Part shown: positions 26,513-34,795 of the stretch, piece by piece | How the letters are laid out: each line of letters starts with the position of its first letter | Numbering within the stretch: the stretch's first letter is position 1 | Assembly: GCF_020422885.1 (NCBI RefSeq) | Contig: NZ_CP084622.1 | Location: 4,483,001-4,547,000, forward strand | Direction: 5' to 3' | DNA from: Mesobacillus sp. S13 | Lineage (GTDB): Bacteria; Bacillota; Bacilli; Bacillales; Cytobacillaceae | DNA length: 64,000 nucleotides | Translations under genes and position numbers: made by a program | Notes under the pieces: model-generated | What the model was told of the DNA's origin: nothing | What the model saw: the letters and a program-made list of their open reading frames with translations, nothing else | Database searches by the model: none

Positions 26513-27412
26513 TTACTTAATTTTCTTGGGTAACTGAAATTCCTTACCTAAAATATAGTCAAAATCATCAGGCACATATCCTTTATACCCACTACCGTTA
26601 TAAAAGGTGAGTTCTCCAAAGTAAATTTCACCGTCTATATTATATAGGTCAACTCTGACATGTGGGAAATCAGATGAAAGGGCTTTTGCAATTTCTAACA
26701 TCCTATCAAAATTTTTAGGTTTTTTTATATCTTTTTCTAATGCTGGAATGTCTACTCTTTTATAAGGGAGTTTTCTAAAGGAAGTATCGAATATACCTAA
26801 CTTTAACCCACCACTTAGGAACCTTTCCACAATTACATATAAAGAAAAAGGTTTTCCATTAAAGCAAAAAAACTTATAATCGACCAAATCATTATTTTGG
26901 TCCTTCTCTAATAGCTTTTCGCAAATAATTTTTGGTTTAATTTCATGATACGCCCATTCTCTCCCAACCTTACCTTCCCACGCATTCAACCATTGATTCA
27001 ATTTTTCCTTTGTAGCTTCAATGTCTAATTTTGATTTATCTTCACAAATTATATTAGTATGACTTCCATTTGTAGTCTTTAAAACAAATTGATCGGGTAA
27101 TTTATCAAATGCTATATCCTCTGCTCTATCATAAACGCCGTATAATGGAACTAATATATCGCTATATCCTTTTGATGCTACGTAATCTCTTACATCATAT
27201 TTATCAGAACATTTCACCATTAACTGCTTTCGATAATATAGTTTATACCATTGAATTTTTTCAGTAAATCTTACCGGCTTTTTGATGTTTAATGATCTGC
27301 CAGTGCTTATTCCATATTGAAGTTTAATCATTAATTTATCCGGAAGAAAATCAAGAATTTTTAAAAGCTTCAGCCTGAATTTTCGGCTCGGAATTAATTT
27401 TTTATAATCCAT
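26513..27412 (-). CDS. TupA-like ATP-grasp protein
   Basis: The 299-aa protein has the layout of TupA-like ATP-grasp enzymes found in polysaccharide clusters: the N-terminal KPVRFTEKIQWYKLYYR motif, KCSDKYDVRDYVASKG, FVLKTTNGSH (ATP-grasp lysine loop), and the C-terminal metal-binding part VRVDLYNIDGEIYFGELTFY. Related proteins attach amino acid or glutamyl groups or act as glycosyltransferase-like modifiers. It ends 1 bp... its start lies directly after the stop of the GT4 gene (gap of 1 bp), so the two are one transcript. The reaction here is unknown. Confidence 0.8.
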   Translation of the reverse strand: MDYKKLIPSRKFRLKLLKILDFLPDKLMIKLQYGISTGRSLNIKKPVRFTEKIQWYKLYYRKQLMVKCSDKYDVRDYVASKGYSDILVPLYGVYDRAEDIAFDKLPDQFVLKTTNGSHTNIICEDKSKLDIEATKEKLNQWLNAWEGKVGREWAYHEIKPKIICEKLLEKDQNNDLVDYKFFCFNGKPFSLYVIVERFLSGGLKLGIFDTSFRKLPYKRVDIPALEKDIKKPKNFDRMLEIAKALSSDFPHVRVDLYNIDGEIYFGELTFYNGSGYKGYVPDDFDYILGKEFQLPKKIK

Positions 27413-27413
27413 T

Positions 27414-28517
27414 CTATGTCACCTCTAACTTATTTACTTCCTTTAAATACTCATCTATGACAATCGTTCTATCAAATTCTCTTTCGACTTTCATCCTTCC
27501 AGCTAGACCCATTTGTTTCTTTTCTTCATAGTCCTTTTCTAAAAAACTTTTAATCTTTTCAGTTAAACTTTCAGAAACTCCTACCTCAAATAAATAACCA
27601 GACAAACCATCATCAACAACATCCATAGAACCATTAATTTTAGAAGCGATGCAGACTCTGCCCATTGCTGCAGATTCTAAAAGAACATTTGGAACTCCTT
27701 CTCCTCCATGAGACGGAAGTATTGTACAGTGGCATTTTTGTATCCAAGATTTTATATCTTTTTGAAAACCGATGTATTTTACAATCCCTTTGGAGTGGAA
27801 ATTATCAATAATTCCCTTATACCTCTCTTCCTCAATAAAACCTGCAATATAGAAGTTAGTATTAGGGTTAATTTTTTTAATTTTTCTGGCTGCTTCAAGA
27901 TATTCATCAATACCCTTTAGTTCCATAACTCTTCCTATAAAAATAAAATTGATATTATTATCTAATGGAAAATCACATAATGAATACTGTTCTAAATTCA
28001 CTCCAGAACCAGGAAGCAAAGAAAAGTTATTTCTCACCATATTATTTTTAATAAAGAAATCTTTATCTCCTCTATTTTGAAAAAAAACTTTATATGACCT
28101 TTTAAGTGAGATTTTGTATAACATCTTTGCGATCTCACTAATGACATTTTTCTTCAAGAAAGTTGCTCCAGTTCCTGTAATATTACTTATTTGTCTAATT
28201 TTCAAAAGATTAGAGGCTATACCTCCATAAATATTTGGTTTAATAGTATATGAAAAAACTATATCTGGTTTTACTTTTTTCATAATCTTGATATAATTTT
28301 TAACAAGCTCAAAATCCCTTATTGGATTAACTCCCCGTCGATCTACAGGGGTCTCAATAATTTTGCAACCAATATCACTAAAGAATTGGTTATCTTCAGA
28401 TTTTGGCATTGATATAAAGACTTCATGATTTTCCTTAATTAGTTTTGTAATAAGCTCTCTTCTGAAATTGTATAGAGTTATAAAATGATTTGATAAAATC
28501 AATATTCTCTTTCCCAT
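27414..28517 (-). CDS. Family 4 glycosyltransferase
   Basis: The 367-aa GT-B protein starts MGKRILILSNHFITLYNFRR and has the GT4 C-terminal signature FIGRVMELKGIDEYLEAARK and HGGEGVPNVLLESAAMGRV (E-x7-E motif, the first Glu modified by the HGGEGVPN context). It resembles CapM/PglA-type transferases that add the second sugar to a lipid-linked QuiNAc or bacillosamine unit. This fits the dehydratase and initiating transferase in the same cluster. The donor is not known. Confidence 0.88.
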   Translation of the reverse strand: MGKRILILSNHFITLYNFRRELITKLIKENHEVFISMPKSEDNQFFSDIGCKIIETPVDRRGVNPIRDFELVKNYIKIMKKVKPDIVFSYTIKPNIYGGIASNLLKIRQISNITGTGATFLKKNVISEIAKMLYKISLKRSYKVFFQNRGDKDFFIKNNMVRNNFSLLPGSGVNLEQYSLCDFPLDNNINFIFIGRVMELKGIDEYLEAARKIKKINPNTNFYIAGFIEEERYKGIIDNFHSKGIVKYIGFQKDIKSWIQKCHCTILPSHGGEGVPNVLLESAAMGRVCIASKINGSMDVVDDGLSGYLFEVGVSESLTEKIKSFLEKDYEEKKQMGLAGRMKVEREFDRTIVIDEYLKEVNKLEVT

Positions 28518-28532
28518 CTATTACTCCACCTA

Positions 28533-29417
28533 CTATCTATTTAAATATTCCCTAACTTCCCTAGCAATTCCTAGCTCAAATGGTTCAGGGTTATATCCAA
28601 AATCTTTTTTAGCTTCCTCATGCGAGAAACATCTATCTTCACTCATACGTTGGACTTTTTCAACATAATCTACTCTTCCCAGCGACCCCATCTTTAAAAA
28701 TCTAGCTAAAAACACTCCAATGACTAGTGGAAAACTTATAAACGTGTTTTTCTTTCCAAGGTTTTCACTAATCAGCTTAAATGCTCTAAGCATTGTTATT
28801 GGTTTTTCACCTGATAGATTATATTCTGATTTTGTTCTCTCTACAGGTAGCATTAACACATCGTAGTATGCTTTACCAAGATCACGTGCATTTACAGGTT
28901 GAATTAAACCTTGACCATGATCGATAACTGGAAAGATTCTAAATCTATCTATCATTTTAATAAATTTACTCATATTAAGGTCACATAAATCACCATATAT
29001 CATTGTCGGACGTAAAATCGTTACTTTAATTTCAGATTCAGCAAGTATAGTTTGTAGTTCAGCTTCAATAACCTTATATTCCTCTGATGCAATTTTAAAT
29101 TTCGAATAAATTCCAGTTGTATGCACACAAATTGCTCTCGAAACTTTATTGTTAATAGCTGCCTTAATAATTCGTAGTGTATGTCTAATATTTACAATAT
29201 GGACTATTGTATCTACACCTTTCATACATCTATCAAGAAATGCTTCATCTCTTATATCACCAATTACCTTTTCTATATTCAAACCACTATTATCTAATTG
29301 TGAAGTGTCTGAATTTTCTCTAACAATGCATCGAATAGTACCTCTATAGTTATTTTTAATAAGTTCATGTAGAAAATATCTTCCTGTATGTCCTGTAATC
29401 CCAGTTACTAATAACAT
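28533..29417 (-). CDS. NAD(P)-dependent sugar epimerase/reductase (SDR family)
   Basis: The 294-aa protein starts MLLVTGITGHTGRYFLHELI (dinucleotide-binding TGxTGxxG) and follows the extended/NmrA-like SDR pattern (VKVTILRPTMIYG-like VTILRPTMIYGDL; PVNARDLGKAYYDVL). The classical YxxxK dyad is not clear (EEYKVIEAE). Placed between the GT4 and the initiating sugar transferase, it may reduce the 4-keto sugar made by the EpsC-like dehydratase to a 6-deoxy-HexNAc such as UDP-QuiNAc. That step is an inference from context. Confidence 0.75.
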   Translation of the reverse strand: MLLVTGITGHTGRYFLHELIKNNYRGTIRCIVRENSDTSQLDNSGLNIEKVIGDIRDEAFLDRCMKGVDTIVHIVNIRHTLRIIKAAINNKVSRAICVHTTGIYSKFKIASEEYKVIEAELQTILAESEIKVTILRPTMIYGDLCDLNMSKFIKMIDRFRIFPVIDHGQGLIQPVNARDLGKAYYDVLMLPVERTKSEYNLSGEKPITMLRAFKLISENLGKKNTFISFPLVIGVFLARFLKMGSLGRVDYVEKVQRMSEDRCFSHEEAKKDFGYNPEPFELGIAREVREYLNR

Positions 29418-29447
29418 TTTTACACCTCTATTATTTTGTATAAAATT

Positions 29448-30083
29448 TCATGAAGAACCTTTTTCCTTACTACTAGCAACCTCTTTTTTTCTAATGATTC
29501 CAGTCCCACCTTCAACAACACCATCACTCTTAATTACACTAATTATGGTTCCAAAGAAACATTTAACATCCATCCAAAGACTAATCCTCTCAACATACTC
29601 CCCATCCAACTTAGCTTTAACATCAATAGGCAGTTCATCTCTACCATTTATCTGAGCCCAACCAGTCAACCCGGGTGGAACATCATTGGCGCCATAATTT
29701 TCTCTTTCAGCAATCAAGTCATACTGATTCCACAGTGCTGGTCTAGGTCCGATAATACTCATCTGTCCAACAAAGATATTCCATATTTGCGGTAGCTCAT
29801 CAAGTGACGTCTTTCTCAGAAACCTACCCATTTTAGTAATATATTGTTCTGGATTTTCTAACAAATGAGTTGGAGTATCCTTAGGGGTATCGATTCTCAT
29901 AGTACGGAACTTCAAGATATTAAAATAAGTTTTATTGATTCCAACACGCTTTTGTTTAAAAAGTACTGGGCCTCTTGAATCTATTTTTATAGCAATAATA
30001 AGAATTGCAAATATCGGGGATAAAACAATAAGTCCGATTAAGGAAAGAATAATATCTATCAACCTTTTTACTTTCAAATACAT
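29448..30083 (-). CDS. Initiating sugar-phosphate transferase (undecaprenyl-phosphate, EpsL-like)
   Basis: The 211-aa protein has one N-terminal membrane hairpin (IILSLIGLIVLSPIFAILII) and the bacterial sugar transferase domain: VLFKQKRVGINKTYF, ILKFRTMRIDTP, TSLDELPQIWNIFVGQMS and GPRPALWNQY, GLTGWAQINGRDE. Small monotopic enzymes of this type transfer a sugar-1-phosphate to undecaprenyl phosphate and start repeat-unit synthesis. It follows the acetyltransferase gene with a 3-bp gap, an order also seen in B. subtilis epsL/epsM. Confidence 0.92.
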   Translation of the reverse strand: MYLKVKRLIDIILSLIGLIVLSPIFAILIIAIKIDSRGPVLFKQKRVGINKTYFNILKFRTMRIDTPKDTPTHLLENPEQYITKMGRFLRKTSLDELPQIWNIFVGQMSIIGPRPALWNQYDLIAERENYGANDVPPGLTGWAQINGRDELPIDVKAKLDGEYVERISLWMDVKCFFGTIISVIKSDGVVEGGTGIIRKKEVASSKEKGSS

Positions 30084-30086
30084 TAC

Positions 30087-30623
30087 TTACACCTCAATTT
30101 CATAACTAGTTACTTTTTTGTGCTTTTCATCAGCATAAATCATTCCAGCATCTATCTTTTTTAGTCTTTCTATCTTACTGTTCGCTTTAATTATTGCACC
30201 TGTATTAATGTGAGAATACTCTCCAACAATGCTATCATGATCTACCATTGCACCTATACTAACGATACAGCCCATCTCTATTATTACTTTGGTATTCAGA
30301 ACTGCTTTAGCACATACTATGGAGCCAATTGCAATACTAGCGGAAGGACTTACATAAGCTGTTGGATCCACCAAAATTGGAATCTGAAATCCCGACTCCA
30401 TCAACTCTTTTAACCACTTCATCCTTATTTCATTGCTCCCAATTGCAACAAAAGCATATCTGTAGCTGTTAACAAACTTTTTATAATCTTTACACTTTCC
30501 TATCGCTAAATCAGATCTGTCATCTAAGAAATCAATTTTTGGGAATTTTCCCATTGCAATGGCAGTTTCTTTAGCTACTCCTCCATGACCACCAGCACCC
30601 AGTATAAGTAAGTTTCCACTCAA
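30087..30623 (-). CDS. NeuD/EpsM-like sugar acetyltransferase
   Basis: A ~178-aa protein with the N-terminal NLLILGAGGHGGVAKETA nucleotide-sugar-binding fold and a C-terminal left-handed beta-helix (VSPSASIAIGSIVCAKAVLN; SIGAMVDHDSIVGEYSHI) with the catalytic histidine in DHD. The TTG at 30623 is preferred since GGAG lies nine bases before it; an ATG at 30638 is the alternative. It would acetylate an amino sugar, as EpsM or PglD. The C-terminus (ANSKIERLKKIDAGMIYADE) is less regular than usual, so the active form may be divergent. An aminotransferase that would make its usual substrate is missing from the cluster. Confidence 0.82.
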   Translation of the reverse strand: MSGNLLILGAGGHGGVAKETAIAMGKFPKIDFLDDRSDLAIGKCKDYKKFVNSYRYAFVAIGSNEIRMKWLKELMESGFQIPILVDPTAYVSPSASIAIGSIVCAKAVLNTKVIIEMGCIVSIGAMVDHDSIVGEYSHINTGAIIKANSKIERLKKIDAGMIYADEKHKKVTSYEIEV

Positions 30624-30638
30624 AAAAATCAGCTCCAT

Positions 30639-31137
30639 CTTTACTTCTTTAGTAACTTAGTATTTAATTAGAATAAAACAATGTTCAAACCAACTACTAA
30701 ACCACTAAAATGTTATCTAATACCGATAGCCACCTCGTAAATAATATTCAATATGAGAAATAGATAAAAATATCAACATATAGTATGTTTCACTGTTAAA
30801 AAACCAACTTTAACACTACATATTGTGTTTTGTTATCAATTTCCGATACTCACCTCGTAATATCTATTCAATCTACCAAGCAAATACGAAATAGATATTC
30901 TCCTATGAGTCACCCTAAACCGAGTTTCTTCCTATTATATAAACCATTCAATCAATCTATAATTCTCACTAAAAACGTCTCAAACCCTTATCCCGCAAAG
31001 TTTCTAGCGTTCAATCTAACCACGATACTCAGTTCCCCTCTAACATTCAATCTTACCAAGAAGGCCGCAAGGTCTATAAAGCAGCTCTAGCCCAGTTCCT
31101 ATCTTCTCAAGAGACTGAGCCAGACTACCATCTGTTC
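30639..31137. repeat. Leader region with three copies of a ~40-bp direct repeat
   Basis: A copy at 30711-30751 (TGTTATCTAATACCGATAGC, then CACCTCGTAA...ATTCAAT) and one at 30831-30880 (TGTTATCAATTTCCGATACT, then CACCTCGTAA...ATTCAAT) are exactly 120 bp apart. A degenerate third copy lies at about 31020-31060 (CGATACTCAG...ACATTCAATCTTACCAAG). No gene is supported here. The stretch lies upstream of the acetyltransferase gene on the minus strand and may be transcribed as its leader. Confidence 0.65.
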
Positions 31138-31494
31138 TCAGAGAAACGGAACTCCACCACCATCATCACCTTCATCCTCGCTTCCATGATTCCCATGCAC
31201 ACTACACTCAACTGTCCTATCCGCATACGTCAGCTCCCCACCAACCGCACAAACATCCCCATCAAGCATTGAGTGAGAAAACTGAGTAAAAGCAGCCGAA
31301 CTATGCTCAATCTGCTCAATATTCAAAAACTGCCCATACAGCCTTGCCATCTCCACCCGATTAACCTCACACAAATCCTCTTTATACCGGTCAATAAAAT
31401 GGACATAAACAGGAACAGCAATCGCAGCCAAAATCCCCATAATTACAATAACAGCCAATAACTCCACCAATGTGTAGCCTTTTGAGTCCCACAA
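31138..31494 (-). CDS. Type IV pilin-like (pseudopilin) protein inside the polysaccharide cluster
   Basis: The product (~118 aa) has a classic class-3 signal: DSKGYTLVELLAVIVIMGIL, with Gly before the cleavage site, Glu at +5 and a long hydrophobic helix. The rest is a short soluble domain with two cysteines and an acidic, glycine-rich tail (GSEDEGDDGGG). The TTG at 31494 sits nine bases after AGGAG; the TTG at 31503 would touch it. No prepilin peptidase, ATPase or other pilin gene is nearby, so it must use the cell's com or other machinery, if any. Its role is unknown. Confidence 0.75.
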   Translation of the reverse strand: MWDSKGYTLVELLAVIVIMGILAAIAVPVYVHFIDRYKEDLCEVNRVEMARLYGQFLNIEQIEHSSAAFTQFSHSMLDGDVCAVGGELTYADRTVECSVHGNHGSEDEGDDGGGVPFL

Positions 31495-31565
31495 ATTAAA
31501 CAACTCCTACACTGAATTTCACTTTTTCCTCTGTAAGCAAATTCTCAGGAGCCCAAACCTCAAAA

Positions 31566-31612
31566 AAACACCCCAGGTCCATGACTTACTCAATATGAAC
31601 CCGGGTAAAATG
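31566..31612 (-). terminator. Terminator-like hairpin after galU
   Basis: On the minus strand ACCCGGGTTCAT pairs imperfectly (with G-U pairs) with ATGGACCTGGGGT and is followed by TTTTTTT. It separates galU from the pilin-like gene. Confidence 0.65.
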
Positions 31613-31617
31613 TTTTG

Positions 31618-32499
31618 TTATTTAACTTTTTCCTTAGCCATAACCTCATCAAGATAAGCAAGCAAGTCAACTCTCAACTCATCATTCTGAAGCGCAAACT
31701 CCACAGTGGTCTTCACAAATCCAATCTTCTCCCCAACATCATACCGCTTACCCTCAAAGTCATAAGCAAACACACGCTGAATCTGATTCAACTTCTGAAT
31801 CGCATCCGTCAACTGAATCTCGCCACCAGCACCAGTCTCCATCTGATCAAGGAACATAAAGATCTCAGGAGTAAGAACATATCTCCCCATAATCGCAAGA
31901 TTTGAGGGCGCAGTCCCAGGAGCAGGCTTCTCTACAAAATTCTCAACCTGATACCTTCTCCCACTCTGTACCGAAGGTTCAACGATCCCATAACGATGCG
32001 TTTCTTCATCCGGCACCGTTTGCACACCAATCACAGAAGAATGCGTCTGCTCATAGTGGTCAATCAACTGACGCAGACAAGGCGTCTCACTCTGAACAAT
32101 ATCATCCCCAAGCAGCACCGCAAAAGGCTCATCCCCAATAAAGTTACGCGCACACCAAACCGCATGCCCCAAACCCTTCGGTTCCTTCTGCCTGATATAA
32201 TGAATATCCGCAAGATTAGTAGAATACCGAACCCTTTCAAGAATATCTAACTTACCCTTTTCCATCAGATTCTGCTCAAGCTCATGGGCAAAATCAAAAT
32301 GATCCTCGATCGCACGCTTACCTTTACCAGTAACAATGATAATATCTTCAATACCAGAAGCAATCGCCTCTTCAACTATGTATTGGATAGTCGGCTTATC
32401 AACAATCGGCAGCATTTCCTTTGGCATCGCTTTAGTAGCAGGCAAAAATCTAGTACCCAATCCAGCAGCAGGAATAATCGCCTTCCGTACCTTCTTCAA
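31618..32499 (-). CDS. galU: UTP--glucose-1-phosphate uridylyltransferase
   Basis: The 293-aa protein starts [20 protein letters not shown] (TTG start after AAAGGGGAG) and carries [34 protein letters not shown] and LLGDDIV, all GalU signatures. It makes UDP-glucose, which Ugd then oxidises to UDP-glucuronate. Length is standard. The C-terminal [15 protein letters not shown] motif is also present. Two look-alike hairpins lie in its leader. Confidence 0.95.
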   Translation of the reverse strand: MKKVRKAIIPAAGLGTRFLPATKAMPKEMLPIVDKPTIQYIVEEAIASGIEDIIIVTGKGKRAIEDHFDFAHELEQNLMEKGKLDILERVRYSTNLADIHYIRQKEPKGLGHAVWCARNFIGDEPFAVLLGDDIVQSETPCLRQLIDHYEQTHSSVIGVQTVPDEETHRYGIVEPSVQSGRRYQVENFVEKPAPGTAPSNLAIMGRYVLTPEIFMFLDQMETGAGGEIQLTDAIQKLNQIQRVFAYDFEGKRYDVGEKIGFVKTTVEFALQNDELRVDLLAYLDEVMAKEKVK

Positions 32500-32531
32500 T
32501 TAAAACTCCCCTTTCTTGAACTTAAAGCTCT

Positions 32532-32604
32532 CAAAACCGAAGGTTTTGCTAGTAAGTATAGCTTGAAAGTATAATAATCCACCTTTGAAAACCGATAGGT
32601 TTTC
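32532..32604 (-). repeat. Pair of similar hairpins in the galU leader
   Basis: CAAAACC-GAA-GGTTTTG (32532-32548) and GAAAACC-GATA-GGTTTTC (32587-32604) are two short perfect stem-loops of the same kind 40 bp apart, between the EpsC-like gene and galU. They may affect RNA stability or bind a regulator. Confidence 0.55.
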
Positions 32605-32676
32605 GCAAAAAAGTCTCTCTTCATCCAAAAAGAAAACCAAGTTTCTACTATTATATATAGTATTTATATTGGATCC

Positions 32677-34497
32677 CTACTTCGCCACTAAAAACACTCT
32701 GTTCTTTTTGCGATTTGCCAGGTTGATCACATACTCCTTCAACTGTCCAGAATTAAAGTGTTCAAACTGTTCAAGAAGATACTCAATCTCCTCCTCCTGT
32801 TCCAAAACAGCCTTCCCAATAAAAATCTTAGGGAAAATCGGCTCAGGATGAATCTCCTTCTCATTCAACAGCTCCTCAAACATCTTCTCCCCAGGACGCA
32901 GTCCCGAAAAACGAATAGGAATATCATCAGTAGAATAACCCGAAAGAGTAATTAAGTTTCTAGCAAGATCAACAATCTTAACCGGCTCACCCATATCCAA
33001 TACAAAAATCTCTCCACCACGAGCAAGAGACCCAGCCTGAATCACAAGCCTCGAGGCTTCCGGAATCGTCATAAAATATCGCGTCATATCAGGATGAGTA
33101 ACGGTAACAGGCCCGCCAGCCTGGATCTGCTTTTTAAAGAGCGGAATAACACTACCCCTGCTTCCAAGCACATTCCCAAATCTAACCGCAACAAATTTGG
33201 TCTGACTCACCTGATCTAGTTTTTGTATAATCATCTCCGCAATCCGTTTAGTAGAACCCATAACATTCGTTGGATTTACCGCTTTGTCAGTTGAAACCAG
33301 AACGAATGTACCAACACCGAAGGTGTCAGCCGCCTCAGCAACATTCTTCGTACCAAAAACATTATTCTTAACAGCTTCCCTTGGATTATATTCCATAAGT
33401 GGAACGTGCTTATGAGCCGCCGCATGATACACAACATGCGGCACATGCTCTTCCATAACCTCGAACATCCGCTCGCGGTCCTGAACATCCCCAATTACAG
33501 GCACAATCTCAATCTGCTGTCCGTATTTATTCCTTAGTTCCATATCAATCAAATAAATGCTATTCTCACCATGCCCAACAAGCACAAGTTTGGCTGGTTC
33601 AAATGAGCAAATCTGCCGGCAAATCTCCGACCCAATCGATCCACCAGCCCCGGTTACCAGAACAGTTTTACCAGTGACATATTCCGAAATCCCCTCAATA
33701 TCCAGCTTAATCGGTTCACGTCCTAACAGGTCTTCTACTTCTACATCGCGGAAGCTGTTGACGGCTACTTTGCCTAGCATGACGTCTTCGATCTTCGGCA
33801 TGATCTGCGGCTTGATTTTTGTCTTAGTACACTCTTCAAATATCATCGTCAGTTCTTCTTTTTTCAATGACGGGATCGCAATGACAATTTTATCGATTTT
33901 GTATTTTTCAACGGCTGCTGAGATGTCCTTGCTTGTACCTGCTACCGGGATACCAAGGATATGCAGCTTGTACTTTTTTGGATCGTCATCAATGAAGGCT
34001 GCGGGCATCAATCCTAATTCGCGATTGTTCTTTAATTGTCGCGCTACGAGTGTGCCTGCTTGTCCGGCACCGACGATTAGTACCTGTGTCATGTTTTTAT
34101 CCGGTTTCAGGAACCGGTCTCTGGTAATGCGCCACCAGAAGCGGCTGCCCCCGATCATCAGGATCAGCAGTGTCCATGCGCTGAATAGCACACGACCGTA
34201 CACATGGTAGTCCATTATGTATTGGTATAAGGTCAGCATCAGGATTGAAAGCGTGACTGACTTTGTGATTCCTATCAATTCACCGACACTGGCGTACTCC
34301 CATGCTTTGTTGTAAAGCAAGAATATTGATGCAAATACATGGTGGCAAAGCAAGAGGACGAGTGCGCTCATAAAAACATTTTCAAAAATTAAGGTTTCAA
34401 TTGATGGATGCAGTGGTATATAACTGATGTATACTGCTGCAAACACAATCAGTGAATCAAGGCCGGCTAGTAATAATAAACGTTTGTGGTAGCTCAT
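32677..34497 (-). CDS. EpsC/CapD-like nucleotide-sugar 4,6-dehydratase (membrane)
   Basis: The 606-aa protein has four N-terminal membrane helices (LLLLAGLDSLIVFAAVYISY and others), a first Rossmann domain (VLIVGAGQAGTLVARQL) and a second, catalytic one (VLVTGAGGSIGSEICRQICS) with the dehydratase pattern VYHAAAHKHVPLMEYNP and STDKAVNPTNVMGSTKR. It matches UDP-GlcNAc 4,6-dehydratases such as PglF and B. subtilis EpsC. It probably supplies a 4-keto-6-deoxy sugar for the first residue of the repeat unit. The start follows TAGGGGGATATGG. A structured intergenic RNA precedes it. Confidence 0.93.
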   Translation of the reverse strand: MSYHKRLLLLAGLDSLIVFAAVYISYIPLHPSIETLIFENVFMSALVLLLCHHVFASIFLLYNKAWEYASVGELIGITKSVTLSILMLTLYQYIMDYHVYGRVLFSAWTLLILMIGGSRFWWRITRDRFLKPDKNMTQVLIVGAGQAGTLVARQLKNNRELGLMPAAFIDDDPKKYKLHILGIPVAGTSKDISAAVEKYKIDKIVIAIPSLKKEELTMIFEECTKTKIKPQIMPKIEDVMLGKVAVNSFRDVEVEDLLGREPIKLDIEGISEYVTGKTVLVTGAGGSIGSEICRQICSFEPAKLVLVGHGENSIYLIDMELRNKYGQQIEIVPVIGDVQDRERMFEVMEEHVPHVVYHAAAHKHVPLMEYNPREAVKNNVFGTKNVAEAADTFGVGTFVLVSTDKAVNPTNVMGSTKRIAEMIIQKLDQVSQTKFVAVRFGNVLGSRGSVIPLFKKQIQAGGPVTVTHPDMTRYFMTIPEASRLVIQAGSLARGGEIFVLDMGEPVKIVDLARNLITLSGYSTDDIPIRFSGLRPGEKMFEELLNEKEIHPEPIFPKIFIGKAVLEQEEEIEYLLEQFEHFNSGQLKEYVINLANRKKNRVFLVAK

Positions 34498-34557
34498 CCA
34501 TATCCCCCTATTTAATTCGATTGCTATTTTTAAATAATAATTTTGACCACAAAATAA

Positions 34558-34605
34558 ATATCTAATGAAAACACACGTGTCTTGACATGGATTTTCATTA
34601 GATAT
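34558..34605. repeat. 14-bp perfect inverted repeat
   Basis: ATATCTAATGAAAA (34558-34571) and TTTTCATTAGATAT (34592-34605) are perfect inverse copies around a 20-base loop containing CACGTGTC. As RNA on the minus strand it forms a stable stem about 60 bases before the EpsC-like gene. Confidence 0.75.
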
Positions 34606-34611
34606 ATATAT

Positions 34612-34790
34612 AAGGTTTATTAATAATAATAAATGGGCATCTAACCCGCCCTCACATCATACTATCGACAACTCACGTGTCTAAGGATTGCTATCCCAGC
34701 ATCCCACAGCATAATCGAGTGCCTCCATGGGTAACGGGTAGGAGGCATCGCCGGTCAGGTCTTCCTGACTAATGATGTATTTAGATTCTG
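34612..34790 (-). ncRNA. Candidate structured leader RNA, possibly EAR/epsC-type antitermination element
   Basis: On the minus strand this intergenic region holds a series of hairpins: CAGG-AAGA-CCTG, TGCCTCC...GGAGGCA, GGATGCT-GGGAT-AGCAATCC, GACA-CGTGAGT-TGTC, and a final GGGC...GCCC followed by ATTTATTATTATT. It is less AT-rich than neighbouring gaps. It lies between the kinase/phosphatase genes and the EpsC-like gene, the same position as the EAR (epsC) RNA of B. subtilis, which promotes read-through of terminators in eps operons. The structure is visible; identity with EAR is inferred from position. Confidence 0.5.
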
Positions 34791-34795
34791 GTTGA

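Noticed and set aside
30711..31060. CRISPR array
   Set aside because: Only three diverged copies with unequal spacing and no cas genes.
30830..31090. Plus-strand frame of 86 codons
   Set aside because: Covers the repeated leader sequence on the opposite strand to the cluster, without a ribosome binding site.
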